From assembly GCF_000485595.1 (NCBI RefSeq), contig NW_014578149.1, forward strand, positions 11,670 through 41,087: 29,418 nucleotides of DNA, given 5' to 3'. The DNA comes from Priapulus caudatus. Its lineage: Eukaryota > Priapulida > Priapulimorpha > Priapulimorphida > Priapulidae. This document shows positions 16,117 to 26,812 of the stretch, piece after piece (the stretch's first letter is position 1; each line of letters begins with the position of its first letter). The notes under the pieces were generated by a model. The model was not told the origin of the DNA. It ran no database searches and saw nothing but the letters and a program-made list of their open reading frames with translations. The translations under genes were made by a program, and so were the position numbers.

Positions 16117-17340
16117 ATGGGCCTGGCTGTAATAACCCATTTATTATTAGCTTTACCAAACCCTGATAATAATACTATAAAAGAACTAGACCAAATGTTT
16201 ACTGCTTTTATCTGGAGTAATAAAGTACCCAAAGTTAGTAAAAAAAAACTAATTACCAAAGGATATGAGGAAGGAGGTTTAAGAATGATTGACATGAATA
16301 TATTTATATCCAGTTTAAAACTGTCCTGGGTTAGTAAATATTGCAGACAGGAAGATGCATGGAACATATTTTCCGAGCAGTATAACATGAATAAAAGACT
16401 AACAACAGGTTCTAGCTATACTTCAGTAGTAGAAAATCGGTTTTGGTTGGATGTATTTTTAGCGTTGGGTAAATTTTTGAACCTACGGAAGCAATAGACA
16501 TACTAAATCAACCACTTTGGGGTAATCCAAATATTATTAATTAGTTTGACTATATTCATGCATGGTACAATAAAGGTATTTTGTTTCTTAGAGATATAAA
16601 TAATTCTGAAACCGGGTGTCTAAAAACCATGCAGGACTTAAGATTAGAATTTATGATAACTATTACATATTCCTGGATTATTTCAGACTAAAACGAGCAG
16701 TTCCAAAGGTGTGGTTAAACACAGTCGCTAACAAATTAAGTCAATTCTACACTTCCCCTGCTGTATTTTACTGCAGTTAGTGGCAGTACTAAGTGTGAAG
16801 AAGGGTTGTTGTGTACGTGTATACACAAAGATACTTGCCTCGAATAATAATGATATCATATCAGGTTCACAAACAGAATGGAATAAAGATCTAAATTTTG
16901 TTGATGATGAAGCAATAACATGTTTTTTTGGAGAAAAAAATGATAAACTCCCCTTTAATGTTACACTGGTAGCTAAGCTTAGATACTTTCAATTTAAGAT
17001 ACTGAAAATAATTATACCAACAAACAATTAAATATCTTACTTAGTCACTATGGTGAAAATTAAAGATAATAATGCATGCTCATTATGTGAACCTTGTGTA
17101 GAAACCATTGTACACCTATTTGTAGAGTGTGAATGTAGATATATATGCAGCAGTGATATTATATTCAACTTTACTATTTTAATAGCCAAATTTGTGATAT
17201 ATCATTTAAAACTATCTAGCAGGATACCAACTTTTGCTGCAGTGAAGGCCTATCTAAGATGTATACATATCAGGAGTAGATAATAGGGAATTCCCTATTA
17301 TCTACTCCTGATACATATGTATATCTGGAAATAAATGCAT
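16117..17340 (+). pseudogene. LINE reverse-transcriptase C-terminal fragment, decayed
   Basis: The first frame (16117-16497) contains ALPNPDNNTIKELDQMFTAF, then IWSNKVPKV and GYEEGGLRMIDMNIFISSLK. This is typical of the segment after the catalytic palm in L1/Tx1-type non-LTR retrotransposons (F-x-W and Y-x-x-GGL-x-M motifs). It then shifts frame: 16470-16680 reads ILNQPLWGNP and WYNKGILFLRD with stops, 16860-17030 reads LRYFQFKILKIIIP, and 17050-17280 has a C-x2-C zinc-knuckle-like CSLCEPCVETIVHLFVEC. Several stops and frame changes show it is dead. The upstream polymerase and endonuclease are absent (5'-truncated), and the 3' end has an A-rich stretch near 17341. Confidence 0.85.
17271..17310. 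mobile_element. Palindromic mini-element, copy B (perfect 40-bp palindrome)
   Basis: CAGGAGTAGATAATAGGGAA is followed immediately by its exact reverse complement. ATACATAT flanks both sides (17263-17270 and 17311-17318), an 8-bp target duplication inside the LINE fragment. This is the cleanest copy of the four-member family. Confidence 0.88.
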
Positions 17341-17344
17341 TTAA

Positions 17345-18620
17345 AAAAAAGTGCTGTAATTTGTGTACGTGATTATAGAATCTGAGAGTCGAGAGGATGT
17401 GGCGTGAAATCAGCCCTAGTTGAAATGGTGGGCCAAGAAGCACTAGATCTCTCGGACCCATTGCAGTGCTACTGCATCTGCAGTCTCACTCTGCAGGTGG
17501 CTAGAATTGGTATGGACAGTTGCGTCAACACATAGAACAGCTACAGAATTTCAGGTACAAATGTAAAAACATTCTGCATTGAGTAGATTTGTTCATTTAA
17601 TACATGTACCATATCTATGACATACATGTTGTACGAGTTATAATGTGAGAGGATCTAGTAGTTAGACAACTTTCATTATCACATTATCTTCCAGTCGATT
17701 TGTGACGATTTAAACAGCCGGCCACTATACGGTTTTCCTTTCACCAATCAGAACGCGGAATCCCGAATAGTATGGCCGTAAACAAGAAGAATACCACTGT
17801 GAGACCAGTTGCTTTTCTGTGTGCGGAAACAGCTGCCCTGGCATATATTCTGAAGAGGTTGGGTCAGCCCTGACAGATCCAGGACTATTTGCTCCCTCTC
17901 CATTCACAGCTGTAGAGAGTCAACAGCTGAGTGATGCTGTGATCTGTACCGGACTTATCTATCCTTCTGAATAAGGCAGTCAATCGGGACTATAAACCCT
18001 TCCAAACTGCCCTGCTGGTGTTGATAGATATAGTGCGACACCACTGCACTAGATAGTATTCTTTAGAGTACATGTAATCAGATACAAAAGAGAGTTATAG
18101 CTACTTATATATCAGATGATTTTTTGCATATGCAAGTATTTACTCATACTTTTGAAATGCAGGAGTAATGAGTAGTTTACCATGAGTATTCGCCCAATTC
18201 GACACTCCTCAATTTTGATGGTATGAGTAACGACCAATTCGATTACTATTATAAAATTACTTTGAAATTATCATTCATTATTAATAGATTAGTATAGATA
18301 AATCATAGTTATAGCACAATACACAAATATGCATGCTATCTGGAGCTCTGTATATGACTATCTTAGCAGTTAGAATCCTTCAAAACCAGTTGCCATTATA
18401 TTGTAATTTTGATATTTATGAAAATAAAATCTAAGGCAACAGATAAGTAGTAAATCAGAATATTAGTTATAAATATATTAGTTTCCAGGGTGTTCAGATT
18501 TTATGACCGGGTCCGACCTGTGTAAATTTGTGAATGTATTACCTAATACACAATCAGAATAATAAACAACAACAATAATACTCATTACTCAATTTAACTT
18601 GTATTCAATCATATCAATAC
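17345..18620. other. No firm gene; CCAAT box and a 33-codon frame
   Basis: A CCAATCAGAACGCGG box (CCAAT at 17743-17747) stands 25 bp before an ATG (17772) that opens a 33-codon frame ending at 17873 (MAVNKKNTTVRPVAFLCAET...). It could be a promoter with a short first exon or a chance arrangement. The rest is AT-rich, with no feature I can name. Confidence 0.3.
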
Positions 18621-18624
18621 ATTT

Positions 18625-21600
18625 CTAGCTGTCTAATGCTCCTGTGATGGGCAACAGCATGGCAAAAATGTCATCGAGGCCCTTTAGGTCAAGTCGACCC
18701 TCTCTCCCCTGCTCGGAGTTGCACTTGGGGCAGCCACTGCTCCCAGCCCACCAACTGTCCAAGCATGCCTTGCAGCCCAGCAGTGACTGGCAGCAGGAAG
18801 AAACCACTGGTTTCTGAACTGGCCCTGTAAACAAAGAACGACATACCGGTAATTAGTTGTTATAATGATTTAAGCACAGCACATATGGGCCAATTTGCGA
18901 CCAGGTGCCAATTTGGTGCACCTTGGCACACATAGAATCTGACTAAAATTATTTCCCAGATTTATAATACATTTGAAACACCAAATCCACACAATTTATA
19001 GCATGTCATGTTGTATGGGTGGCATGACGTAAATGTATTTGAGGAGTCGACAATACATCTTATGTAGCAAAACCGTAACATTCTGTTAAAGTAATAACTT
19101 CACACCTAAATAACAAAAATTAGAAAAAATTGGAATATATTTTGCTTTGTCACTACTGGTATTATAATTATGAGCCTGTAGACATTATAACTGGAGTAGG
19201 GGTTTTTATTTTCGAGAAGAAAAAGAAGTACATCGTTTATTTTCTTAGCTTTGTGTGCACTAAGTTAATTAAAATTTCACAGATATATCACTATATTATT
19301 GGTGATTATATTTCTTGAAATAAAGGGGAAAATGTTAAATTATTTTGCTATTTTGCTTATAATACCATTTCGAATGCAATTTAATTTTCTTGGGATTCTT
19401 AGAATTATCACATTTATCTTATTAGGTGTGAAGTTATGGCTATAATATAAATTAAACTAAATGCACAAATGCACCTCGAAATATCCTTAAGCAAAATTAA
19501 ATACCTTTGCACATCACACAGGATAACGCTTCGGTTAACCTCTTGAGGTCCTTTGGTGGTAGAGGGAGAGTGACTCCGACCTGAGCCCCTTCAGCGACCC
19601 GTGTGGCCTGTACGAGGGATCGCACACGCTCCTCCAGCTCGTCCAGGTCCTCTGAGCGCCCGGCCCCTCCTTGTGTCCTCCTAGAATGAAACAAGATTCA
19701 AATATGATAGATATATTACCAGGTGTCTGTATGAAACCATGTCTACACAACAATTCTTGTACAATTATTGTCTTAAATTTGCCCTTAATAACTGAAATAC
19801 ACAAACCTTCTTTTGCCTGCACGATTGCTTTGCCACTCTTGAAAATCTGCTACCATGCAGGCCTTAATGATCCTTGTTGAGGCCTGCCAGAATTCTTTTT
19901 CTGTTGATGAACATAAGAAAATTATAAATGGTTAATCTATTTGGGTATATGTACACAAAATATATAGGTATGAGACGATCAGAAGTATGTGTGTTATTAT
20001 ACTCATTCATTCAAAGTTTGAACAGGGTGACCAGATTTTAGAAATTTGAATACGGGACAGGAAACGATGCGAAGAAGCGGAGCGACCGAGCGGGGTAGGG
20101 TGTGGGTAAGAACTTTTTTTTGAATTGGGGGTGCAAATCATGCAATTTAGCACACTTTAAAGTGATTTTTTTTATCTTTTCATTGTACTGCAGAAAAGGA
20201 CAAATTACTCTGCATTAAATAGAAATTGAGGTCAAGCTACAGAACTCTTCATACAGTGCATCAACGGAACACGCGCGCGCGCGCACACACACGCACAAAG
20301 AATACGATATACGCGTGCCACGCAGAAAGAGAGACGTACGTACGTACGTATACAAGGGGTCGAAATTAGCGGTATCCCGATATCCGCGGGATAGTAGATT
20401 CTTGTGTTGGATACCAGATTTCAATGCTTGCATGCATGGTATCCCGCCGGGATAGTAAAAAAAATCGTCAAAATCTGAGCGGGCGCAGGCCACTTTAGCG
20501 TTACACAGCAGGCATAGCATATTTGCAAGGGGTGTTGCTATCCCCCGGGCGTGGAGGGAGGTCACGTGATAACGTTGACGATGACGTTCAAAAAGTTAAC
20601 CCTAACGTTAACCTTCACTCCAACACCGCCAACACTAACCTTCACACTAAATATATATGTGTCGCCGCGCTATATATAGGCAGTGTTATCCACAAAAATT
20701 AATCTATGGTGTGGGGACAGATATCATGATGCAAAAACCCTAACCCTAACCCTAACCCTAACACTATCACTAACCCTTAAAATTAAAAATTAAAAATTAA
20801 TAATTAATAATTAAAAATTAACCCTAACCCTAACCCTAACCCTAACCCTAACCCTGACCCTAACCCTAATCCTAACACTATCCTAACACTAGTGCTGCCA
20901 CGTTGCGGTCACCTCCCTCCACGCCCGGGGGATAGCATTACCCATTTGCAAGCGCCAGCATAAATGTGATGTGTATACATTGTATCAAGAGTAGATAATA
21001 GCACAATGTGTTATTATCTACTCTTTAACTCTTGATTGTATCAAGCGAACCAGACAATGCGTCTAGACAATACGCCTGTCTCCAGTGTACTGTGGAGGCG
21101 TATGTAAAATGAACGCGAGCGATGAGAGTTTCGAAGGCAAACAATTGTCATATGATGAAATTTCTTCCTTTTTTAATTTTGTTCAAAATGTTAAAAATAC
21201 GGGACAAACATGCGGTCGGTACGGGACGCGGGACACATGGGCAAAATACGGGACGATCCCGTACAATACGGGACGTCTGGTCACCCATTTCAAAGTGTTA
21301 TAACAGCAAACTATGTGTACATGTACTTGGATGGAGCAAGATATAAAATATTGTTAAAATATTACTCCAGACCAACATAACCACAAATAATCACTAGGAA
21401 TGTTTTCAATGTTTGAGGTCTGGAAATATTTTCTTTTACAATGTTTATTTCTTAGCAAATACATATAGTAAAATTGAGAGAACTCAGGCAACAAGAGGTG
21501 AGTCAGTGAAGGGGAAACCAACACTTATGAATCCTTGATCGAATCCTGATCGAATGCAATACACATTAGGCTGATTTGTCCGAACAGTATCCTTACGAGA

Positions 21601-24600
21601 TATTATAATGTTCAGAAAGTAGCAGAGTATCCAGTTTCTGTCCAGGGATTACCTTGTGTGGCACGGCAGTCCTGGATCTCCTGGTTCCTGGAGTCCAGGA
21701 GAACAAATGCCTCCTCCTCACAGTTAAGGGATTCAGCCACCTTCTCTGCCACCGAGTTAACAGAAAACTCGCCGTCCTTCAGGACCACAAATGTGGCCCT
21801 ATTGGGCTGAAGGCGCCCATCAACCATGTCGACGACTTGAATTTTCCTTTAATAACAAAGTATACCTACAGTTAATGAATATAGAGAATATAGAGAAAAT
21901 ATGTCCTGATCAATATATGTCCCATCTTGATAAACTAAATAATGATATGGCGAGACCAGTAAAGATATATAATTAGGGGTGACTATTGGGTGCAATTTTG
22001 TTATTGTGATAGTATTGCAATAGCTGAAATACTATATTGACGATACTATTGCAGTAATTGCAATACTATTGCGATACAATTGCAATACTATTAAAGGAAC
22101 CAGTTTTCCCAAGAAATTGTAGAATTTAGCAACCATTGGAACAGATCGAATATTGCGTATAACCTGTGTTCCTCAAGTCAAGTTACCTCTTATGCACTAG
22201 CTAGCTGGTGAGCGAGTTTTCTAATGTAAACTTGGTATATGTGCATGTAGTAAGCACTATGCTGGTTCCAGTTGTATATATTTACAATGTATGCAGAGAT
22301 TGTTGAATAACTAGTCCATTGATTCAAATTTGAGACTATTAATAACAATCGATAGTATTGGCAATAACTATTGATATTTTACTTTACTATCGATGCATTG
22401 CTATTGAGCCAAATATACTATTGCAATGAATCGATAGTTCGATGCATTGTTACACCCCTATATATAACCCCACAATTATAATGACTATAATAAATTTATT
22501 ACAATTTTTAGGATTTGTCCCCATAAGTGACTTGCCAAGAGCTCTTAAAAAAATTATCAATTTATTTAACGAATTTAATCTAACGAAAATCCTTATTTTT
22601 TAGCACAAAGATTAGTAAAACCTTGATTTCGTTCTCAACTAAATTGTATTGCACACTGCATTCGATAGAGCTTCATATACTGTAAGTTACTAACCGTCTA
22701 ACAGAACGTCTCCCAGGCATGGTAAAGCTTGGTGTGCCACCTGTTAACAAACATCAACAGAGGTTTAAGAGCTGTATACGTACTATAGTCACTTAAGTAT
22801 GGAAATAATTGATAAGCAATCAGATTGTATGCTCAATAATAATTACAAGTCAACGGTTAGTTTTATTTCATTTTTACTTATACATTTATTTACTCTCACC
22901 ATTTGAAAACAAACTTGTTGTTACTGGAGCCGAGTACTGCTCAGGTGCTGGTGCTGGGGCTGGGGCTGGTGCTGGTGCTGGTGCTGGGGCTGGGGCTGGT
23001 GCTGGTACATGTGGGGCGGCCTGGAGCGTGATGGCTCTCTCGGGACGCGGCGTTCCCGTCACCTTGTAGTGACTGGTGGAAGATAACCTCACACCAAATC
23101 CACGATCTGGATCTGGCAATACAGCCCTATTATTGTCGTCGGTTAGATATATTGGCTGATCTGGTACCAACTGAAAAATAATGTTTGTGTGCTTTAGTTG
23201 TAATTGTATATCACCATTGATTATATCAGGAGTAAATAATAGGGAACTATTATCTACTTCTAATATTATCTACTCCTGATCCTATTATCTACTCCTGATT
23301 ATTATATAGATTGGGTAATGGGTTCTACTTAGTTTACTAATTATTTTCAAGATACTGTGACTGTCGGGATAACTCGTGATGCAATGCTTTTTATTAGCTT
23401 TGAGAATACTGTAAAAATTGTTTACAAAAATTGTGACAATTTCAGGCCATATCTGCAATATCAAAGGTGAAGATCACAGAGTCAAACCATCCAATTTTAC
23501 AGTTCTATATCTATTTGTTCAATTGAGGGATTTAAGATAATACTTTGCATAGTGGTTGCATGATGTGCATTTCATGATTAGATCAATTGTTTTCATAATG
23601 ATTATCATAATGTTGCTTCAAAGTTGGGAATTCGTTGACATTCTTATTTTGATTTTGTACGTGTAACTGTAAGTAAATGCGTGAGAAGTATAGCACACTT
23701 AAATAACAAGAAATATGAAAAATGGGGAAATATTTTGCATTGTGACTACTATCTCTAGCCTATAGCTTGTAGACATATTATTACTGGAGTAGGGTCAGAA
23801 ACCCATTTCCTATTTGTAACGTCAAATAGAAAAACAAACTAACAGTATGTATACCGTGATTATTATTATTACTGGAGTAGCGCTTTCTACTTTCGATAAG
23901 AAAAGGAAATACATTATTTCTTTTCTTAACTTTGCGTGCGACAAGTTAATATTTCATAGATACTACATTAATTTGTGATAATATTTCTTGAAATAAAGGA
24001 AGAAGACAATCACAGGTACTAGTCACAATTGATGTTTACTGTCAGATCTACTATCATATTATCAATGTTATACCTTAATTATAAGGTATAACCTTTGGTA
24101 TAACATTGATAATGATAGTAGATCTGACAGCAAAAATCAATTGCGATTAGTACCTGTGCAGTCAATAGCAGTCACTTTCGTGGACACTTGCTATATAGGC
24201 ATTATGTCCAATATAGTGGCACGTACGTACAGCACGGCACCGATTTGAGAATTATATTAGTAAAACCGCTGTAACTTTCCAAATATTGATGGATTTAAAT
24301 AATTTTCAGGACAATTTATCGTCACATTATGGGACATTTAAAGAATGAACAATTACAAGTCTCGGTCATTTTATTTTTAATTTTAAGATTAAATTTCACT
24401 GCAGAAATTTAAAGTTTTATATTGCAAATTCAACTGGTAACGTCGTATAATTATCCTGTACCATTAATTAAATTGGCAGTTTCCATTAGCATGGTTTTTT
24501 AATTCTGAATTTACAAATTCAAACTCTGACAAATATGCGAATTAAATAATATTTTAATTTCATGCAAATTATTTTATTACCAACCATGCAGCCTGAAATT

Positions 24601-25136
24601 AAGTTTTGCACTATATCACTGTATTGGACATGAGTATAACCCTTTAATTTGATGTATTCAATCCATATTCTATGCTTTTAGTCAAGACAATTAAAATTGT
24701 AATTAAATTTAATAGTGGACTGGAGTTTCAAAATGTATTTATTCATGTCTGATTTGGAAGTTTTGTGTGTTCACATGTTTGTGCTACCATATAATTTTTG
24801 TTAAGTAAAAACTGGATAGTTACGTTGACTTGCCCTAATTGACTGGTTGAATTTGCCCTAACTAATATTTCTTGAAATAAAGGAAAGGTTGAATTAATTG
24901 CTATTCTGCTTAAGATACCATTGTGATCTAATTTTCTTTTGTGTTATAAAATGTTCGCATTTATATTATTAGGTGTGATTATGGCTTTAACAATGTAGTT
25001 ATCAAACCTGCTGCCACTCCCCATGGTAAGGTGGATTAACTTCTTTTAGAGCAGCCCCCACTCTGTGCTCGGCGACATTCACACCACGGGAAGCCAGGTA
25101 CCCGGTCATCATACGCCGACCATAAGTTGGACCTAC
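18625..25136 (-). CDS. HTH_21-like / Pro-Ala / beta-grasp-like / RING-type chimeric protein, 7 exons, 5'-partial
   Basis: Exons in order are 25136-25008, 23170-22900, 22740-22695, 21846-21653, 19900-19807, 19680-19505 and 18824-18625, ending in TAG. All junctions are GT-AG and every phase matches; the sum is 1110 nt, 369 residues visible. Residues 1-43 ([20 protein letters not shown]...) fit the HTH_21-type helix-turn-helix that precedes the integrase core in IS3-like transposases. Residues ~44-133 have no known fold and contain a (Pro-Ala)n linker. Residues ~141-213 start at an internal Met ([12 protein letters not shown]) and run to [13 protein letters not shown], a small beta-grasp-like module by pattern. 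Residues ~214-300 hold [20 protein letters not shown] and an acidic helix [11 protein letters not shown]. Residues ~300-345 are a RING-like zinc domain, CVMCK...SCC...GCKAC...GCPKC, suggesting ubiquitin ligase activity; a basic residue replaces the usual His spacing. The true start is upstream and not found; M141 could be the start of a shorter 229-aa product. Confidence 0.82.
19094..19437. mobile_element. Non-autonomous DNA element R1 in last intron of the RING gene
   Basis: The 16-bp ends are perfect inverted repeats: ATAACTTCACACCTAA at 19094-19109 and its reverse complement at 19422-19437. The internal sequence is AT-rich and lacks a gene. A second, interrupted copy (R2) lies at 23684-24984 with matching internal segments such as TATTTCTTGAAATAAAGG. 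Confidence 0.85.
20530..20943. mobile_element. Merlin-like non-autonomous element with telomeric core and 9-bp TSD
   Basis: The ends GGGTGTTGCTATCCCCCGGG and the inverse of the right end match over about 30 bp with two mismatches near the tip. ATTTGCAAG flanks both sides (20521-20529 and 20944-20952), a perfect 9-bp target duplication. GGG termini with 8-9 bp duplications suggest the Merlin superfamily, though a MULE-type origin is possible. There is no coding capacity. Confidence 0.88.
20736..20875. repeat. Interstitial telomere-like CCCTAA arrays
   Basis: Two blocks of CCCTAA units (about 20737-20762 and 20820-20875) are separated by a run of TTAAAAAT/TTAATAAT units. Both lie inside the Merlin-like element. 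Confidence 0.93.
20986..21034. mobile_element. Palindromic mini-element, copy C
   Basis: The ends CAAGAGTAGATAATAG and TTATTATCTACTCTT plus ACTCTTG match copy B with changes at the tips. ATTGTAT flanks both sides (20979-20985 and 21035-21041). Confidence 0.8.
21974..22460. mobile_element. hAT-like element with TAGGGGTG ends (487 bp)
   Basis: The left end is TAGGGGTGACTATTGGGTGC and the right end the inverse of TAGGGGTGTAACAATGCATC. The flanks TATATAAT (21966-21973) and TATATAAC (22461-22468) agree at 7 of 8 bases, as expected for an old hAT insertion. The interior is rich in CAATACTATTG motifs in both orientations. No transposase frame is present. It lies in intron 3 of the RING-type gene. 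Confidence 0.75.
22940..23008. repeat. GCTGGT/GCTGGG hexamer repeat inside an exon
   Basis: About eleven hexamer units (two codons each) encode the alternating Pro-Ala linker in the second visible exon of the RING-type gene on the minus strand. The plus-strand frame reads Gly-Ala and is not thought to be real. The repeat preserves frame because its unit is six bases. Confidence 0.92.
23227..23297. mobile_element. Palindromic mini-element, copy D (rearranged)
   Basis: It opens with CAGGAGTAAATAATAGGGAA and has the right end TATTATCTACTCCTG twice (23265-23279 and 23283-23297), so the right arm is duplicated. The flanks GATTATAT and ATTATTAT match only loosely. It lies in the first intron of the RING-type gene. 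Confidence 0.7.
23793..23864. mobile_element. Short dispersed repeat S1 with 16-bp direct repeats
   Basis: ATTATTACTGGAGTAG lies directly on both sides (23777-23792 and 23865-23880). The 72-bp body starts with a GGTCAGAAACCCA segment and ends with ACCGTGATT. A related copy is at 26813-27031. Confidence 0.8.
24002..24862. mobile_element. ~860-bp insertion in R2 flanked by 23-bp direct repeats
   Basis: The segments 23979-24001 and 24863-24885 are identical over 23 bp, and the R1 copy carries that sequence only once, so this is an insertion. The left end of the insertion holds a long hairpin (24011-24158). I see no reading frame of note. Confidence 0.7.
24011..24158. repeat. 148-bp near-perfect inverted repeat
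   Basis: CACAGGTACTAGTCACAATT at the left pairs with AATTGCGATTAGTACCTGTG at the right, and the pairing continues through TCAGATCTACTATCAT and AATGTTATACC with few mismatches to a short centre. It is MITE-like in form, but no clear target duplication was seen. Confidence 0.9.
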
Positions 25137-25139
25137 CTA

Positions 25140-25439
25140 CAGACACAATGATGGATATTTGTATTACTATTACATAAATCGGTGCTATATTTGATCAATA
25201 TTTAACTGTTACACACAACACTACGAAAAGTACCAGCGGTATCTACTGAAGCTGAAGTTTCTGAAAAGCCATTCTCTCAAAACACAGACATTCTGCGAAT
25301 TTGGGTATCGCGACATATAGGACATTCGTGCATGAACGTGGCATGACGGGTACGTCAGTCTTGTTTACATCGGGATTCGACTTCGTCATTTTCAAATAAA
25401 TTTACCTACATCCTGCTTGCCACGTTGACTGACTTTTAA
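25140..25439. other. Upstream of the RING-type gene exon; no exon or start found
   Basis: The missing 5' exon of the HTH/RING gene would be expected here or beyond. No minus-strand frame resembles an IS3-like N-terminus. Confidence 0.4.
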
Positions 25440-26217
25440 CACACACACACACACTCACACGCACACACACACACGCACACAACAGTCGTCGCACACGCAC
25501 ATCCGCGCGCGGCAGCGGCGCCACGACACCGGCCACCACACAGCGCACGAACGCACACGTGACGCACACATCGCACGCACGCACGCACAGATCCACCAGA
25601 ACACAGACACACACGCACACCACACGCTCACACACACGACACACACACACACACACACGACAACGCGGTCCGGGCACACACACATCACAATACATCACAC
25701 ACACCCACACACAACAACACATTGTCACGATGTCACGACACACTACACACCACATGTGAACCACACACAATAGCACACACACACTCACACACACAGGCGG
25801 TCACGATAGAGGCACACACACACACCATCACACATCACAGTCACACACGAAACAACCAAAAAATCTCCGTGTCACACACAGCACACACTACCCACACACA
25901 GCACAGGATGGCATCTATAGCTCAGCATTCATCAGTTCGTGGACGTCCGGTGTAACCACAGCGCAAGACACAATATAGATACCACGCACACACACACTGA
26001 CGCAGGCACACACCCTCACACACACACTCACAACTCCCAACATCACACGAGTCACATGATCCCCACACACACAGCACATCACACACACAACACACCACAC
26101 ACACCAACACAACACATGCACATACACACAGTCAACACACACACACACGAAACACACACACACCACACACACACCACACACATGGACACACACACACACA
26201 CACACACCCACACACAA
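25440..26217. repeat. Long CA-rich degenerate microsatellite
   Basis: Nearly 800 bp of CA with CGCA, TCACA and CCACA variants, broken by a short unique stretch at about 25905-25985. All long frames (Cys-Val or Thr-His rich) are repeat artefacts. Confidence 0.95.
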
Positions 26218-26812
26218 GACAGTATTGCACTATATGCGCAGCAATTCATTCAGGTTCGTGACAGTCAACAGTTGGTCGGAACACTTAACCTCTGCAGCAT
26301 GCAGCTGACGTACGGCTCTGGGCGGATGCCTCGAGGGCTTCCGCGGGAACAAAATCCCGCCTTGGATTTATGTGGTTCTCCCGGCAATACCTTCGGATGT
26401 TCGCCTCTGTAGCACCTCTCAAACACCCATTCCTTCCAGCTCTGTTGATATATCATAATATGTCTTTCCACAAGCAATCATTTCCAGAATGTGGAAGTGA
26501 TAATTTCTCCCAGAATGGAGGCCATGTTGTTGTCGGCGCTTGACAGCGTGGGAAACGAGCTTCGGTCTTCAGGGATACTTCGTTAATTTATGTTCATGTG
26601 TGCCCAATCGGATTGCCTCGGTCGGTACGGTAATCTTACAATACGCTTGAGAACAACGTATATCGGCGACGATCGCGCAGCAAGTTTCCACAGCGTGTGT
26701 GCAAGCAAACTCCCTCGATCTGCGTCGTGTGGAAAATACGCATTTGCGGACAAATCAGGCAGCTGCCGCAGCTCCGATTGCATTGCGTGACTCATAGGAA
26801 ACGGCTCAGAAA
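26218..26812. other. No supported gene
   Basis: Mixed-composition unique DNA. Short frames on both strands (for example 26265-26477 minus and 26590-26790 plus) overlap and match nothing recognisable. Confidence 0.45.

Larger units (their letters stand above)
20023..21288. mobile_element. hAT-like element with CAGGGTGACCAGA end, carrying nested insertions
   Basis: The left end CAGGGTGACCAGA (20023-20035) and right end TCTGGTCACCC (21276-21286) are inverted repeats, followed inward by several ACGGGAC motifs on both sides, a layout seen in hAT-type elements. TTCAAAGT occurs near both ends but not directly adjacent, so the target duplication is unresolved. It contains a Merlin-like element and palindromic copy C, and itself lies in intron 4 of the RING-type gene. 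Confidence 0.65.
23684..24984. mobile_element. Element R2, second copy of R1, split by two insertions
   Basis: Segments 23684-23792, 23881-24001 and 24863-24984 align in order with R1. Between them are a 72-bp insertion (S1) and an ~860-bp insertion. The right end stops about 23 bp from the splice donor of the HTH exon at 25008. The terminal repeats are eroded compared with R1. Confidence 0.75.

Noticed and set aside
22809-23069. Plus-strand 86-codon Gly-Ala frame
   Set aside because: It is the antisense of the Pro-Ala linker exon, whose minus-strand frame fits the spliced gene model.
25402-26412. Cys/Val-rich minus frames and a 157-residue plus frame
   Set aside because: Same repeat artefact; the non-repetitive tail of the plus frame matches nothing recognisable.
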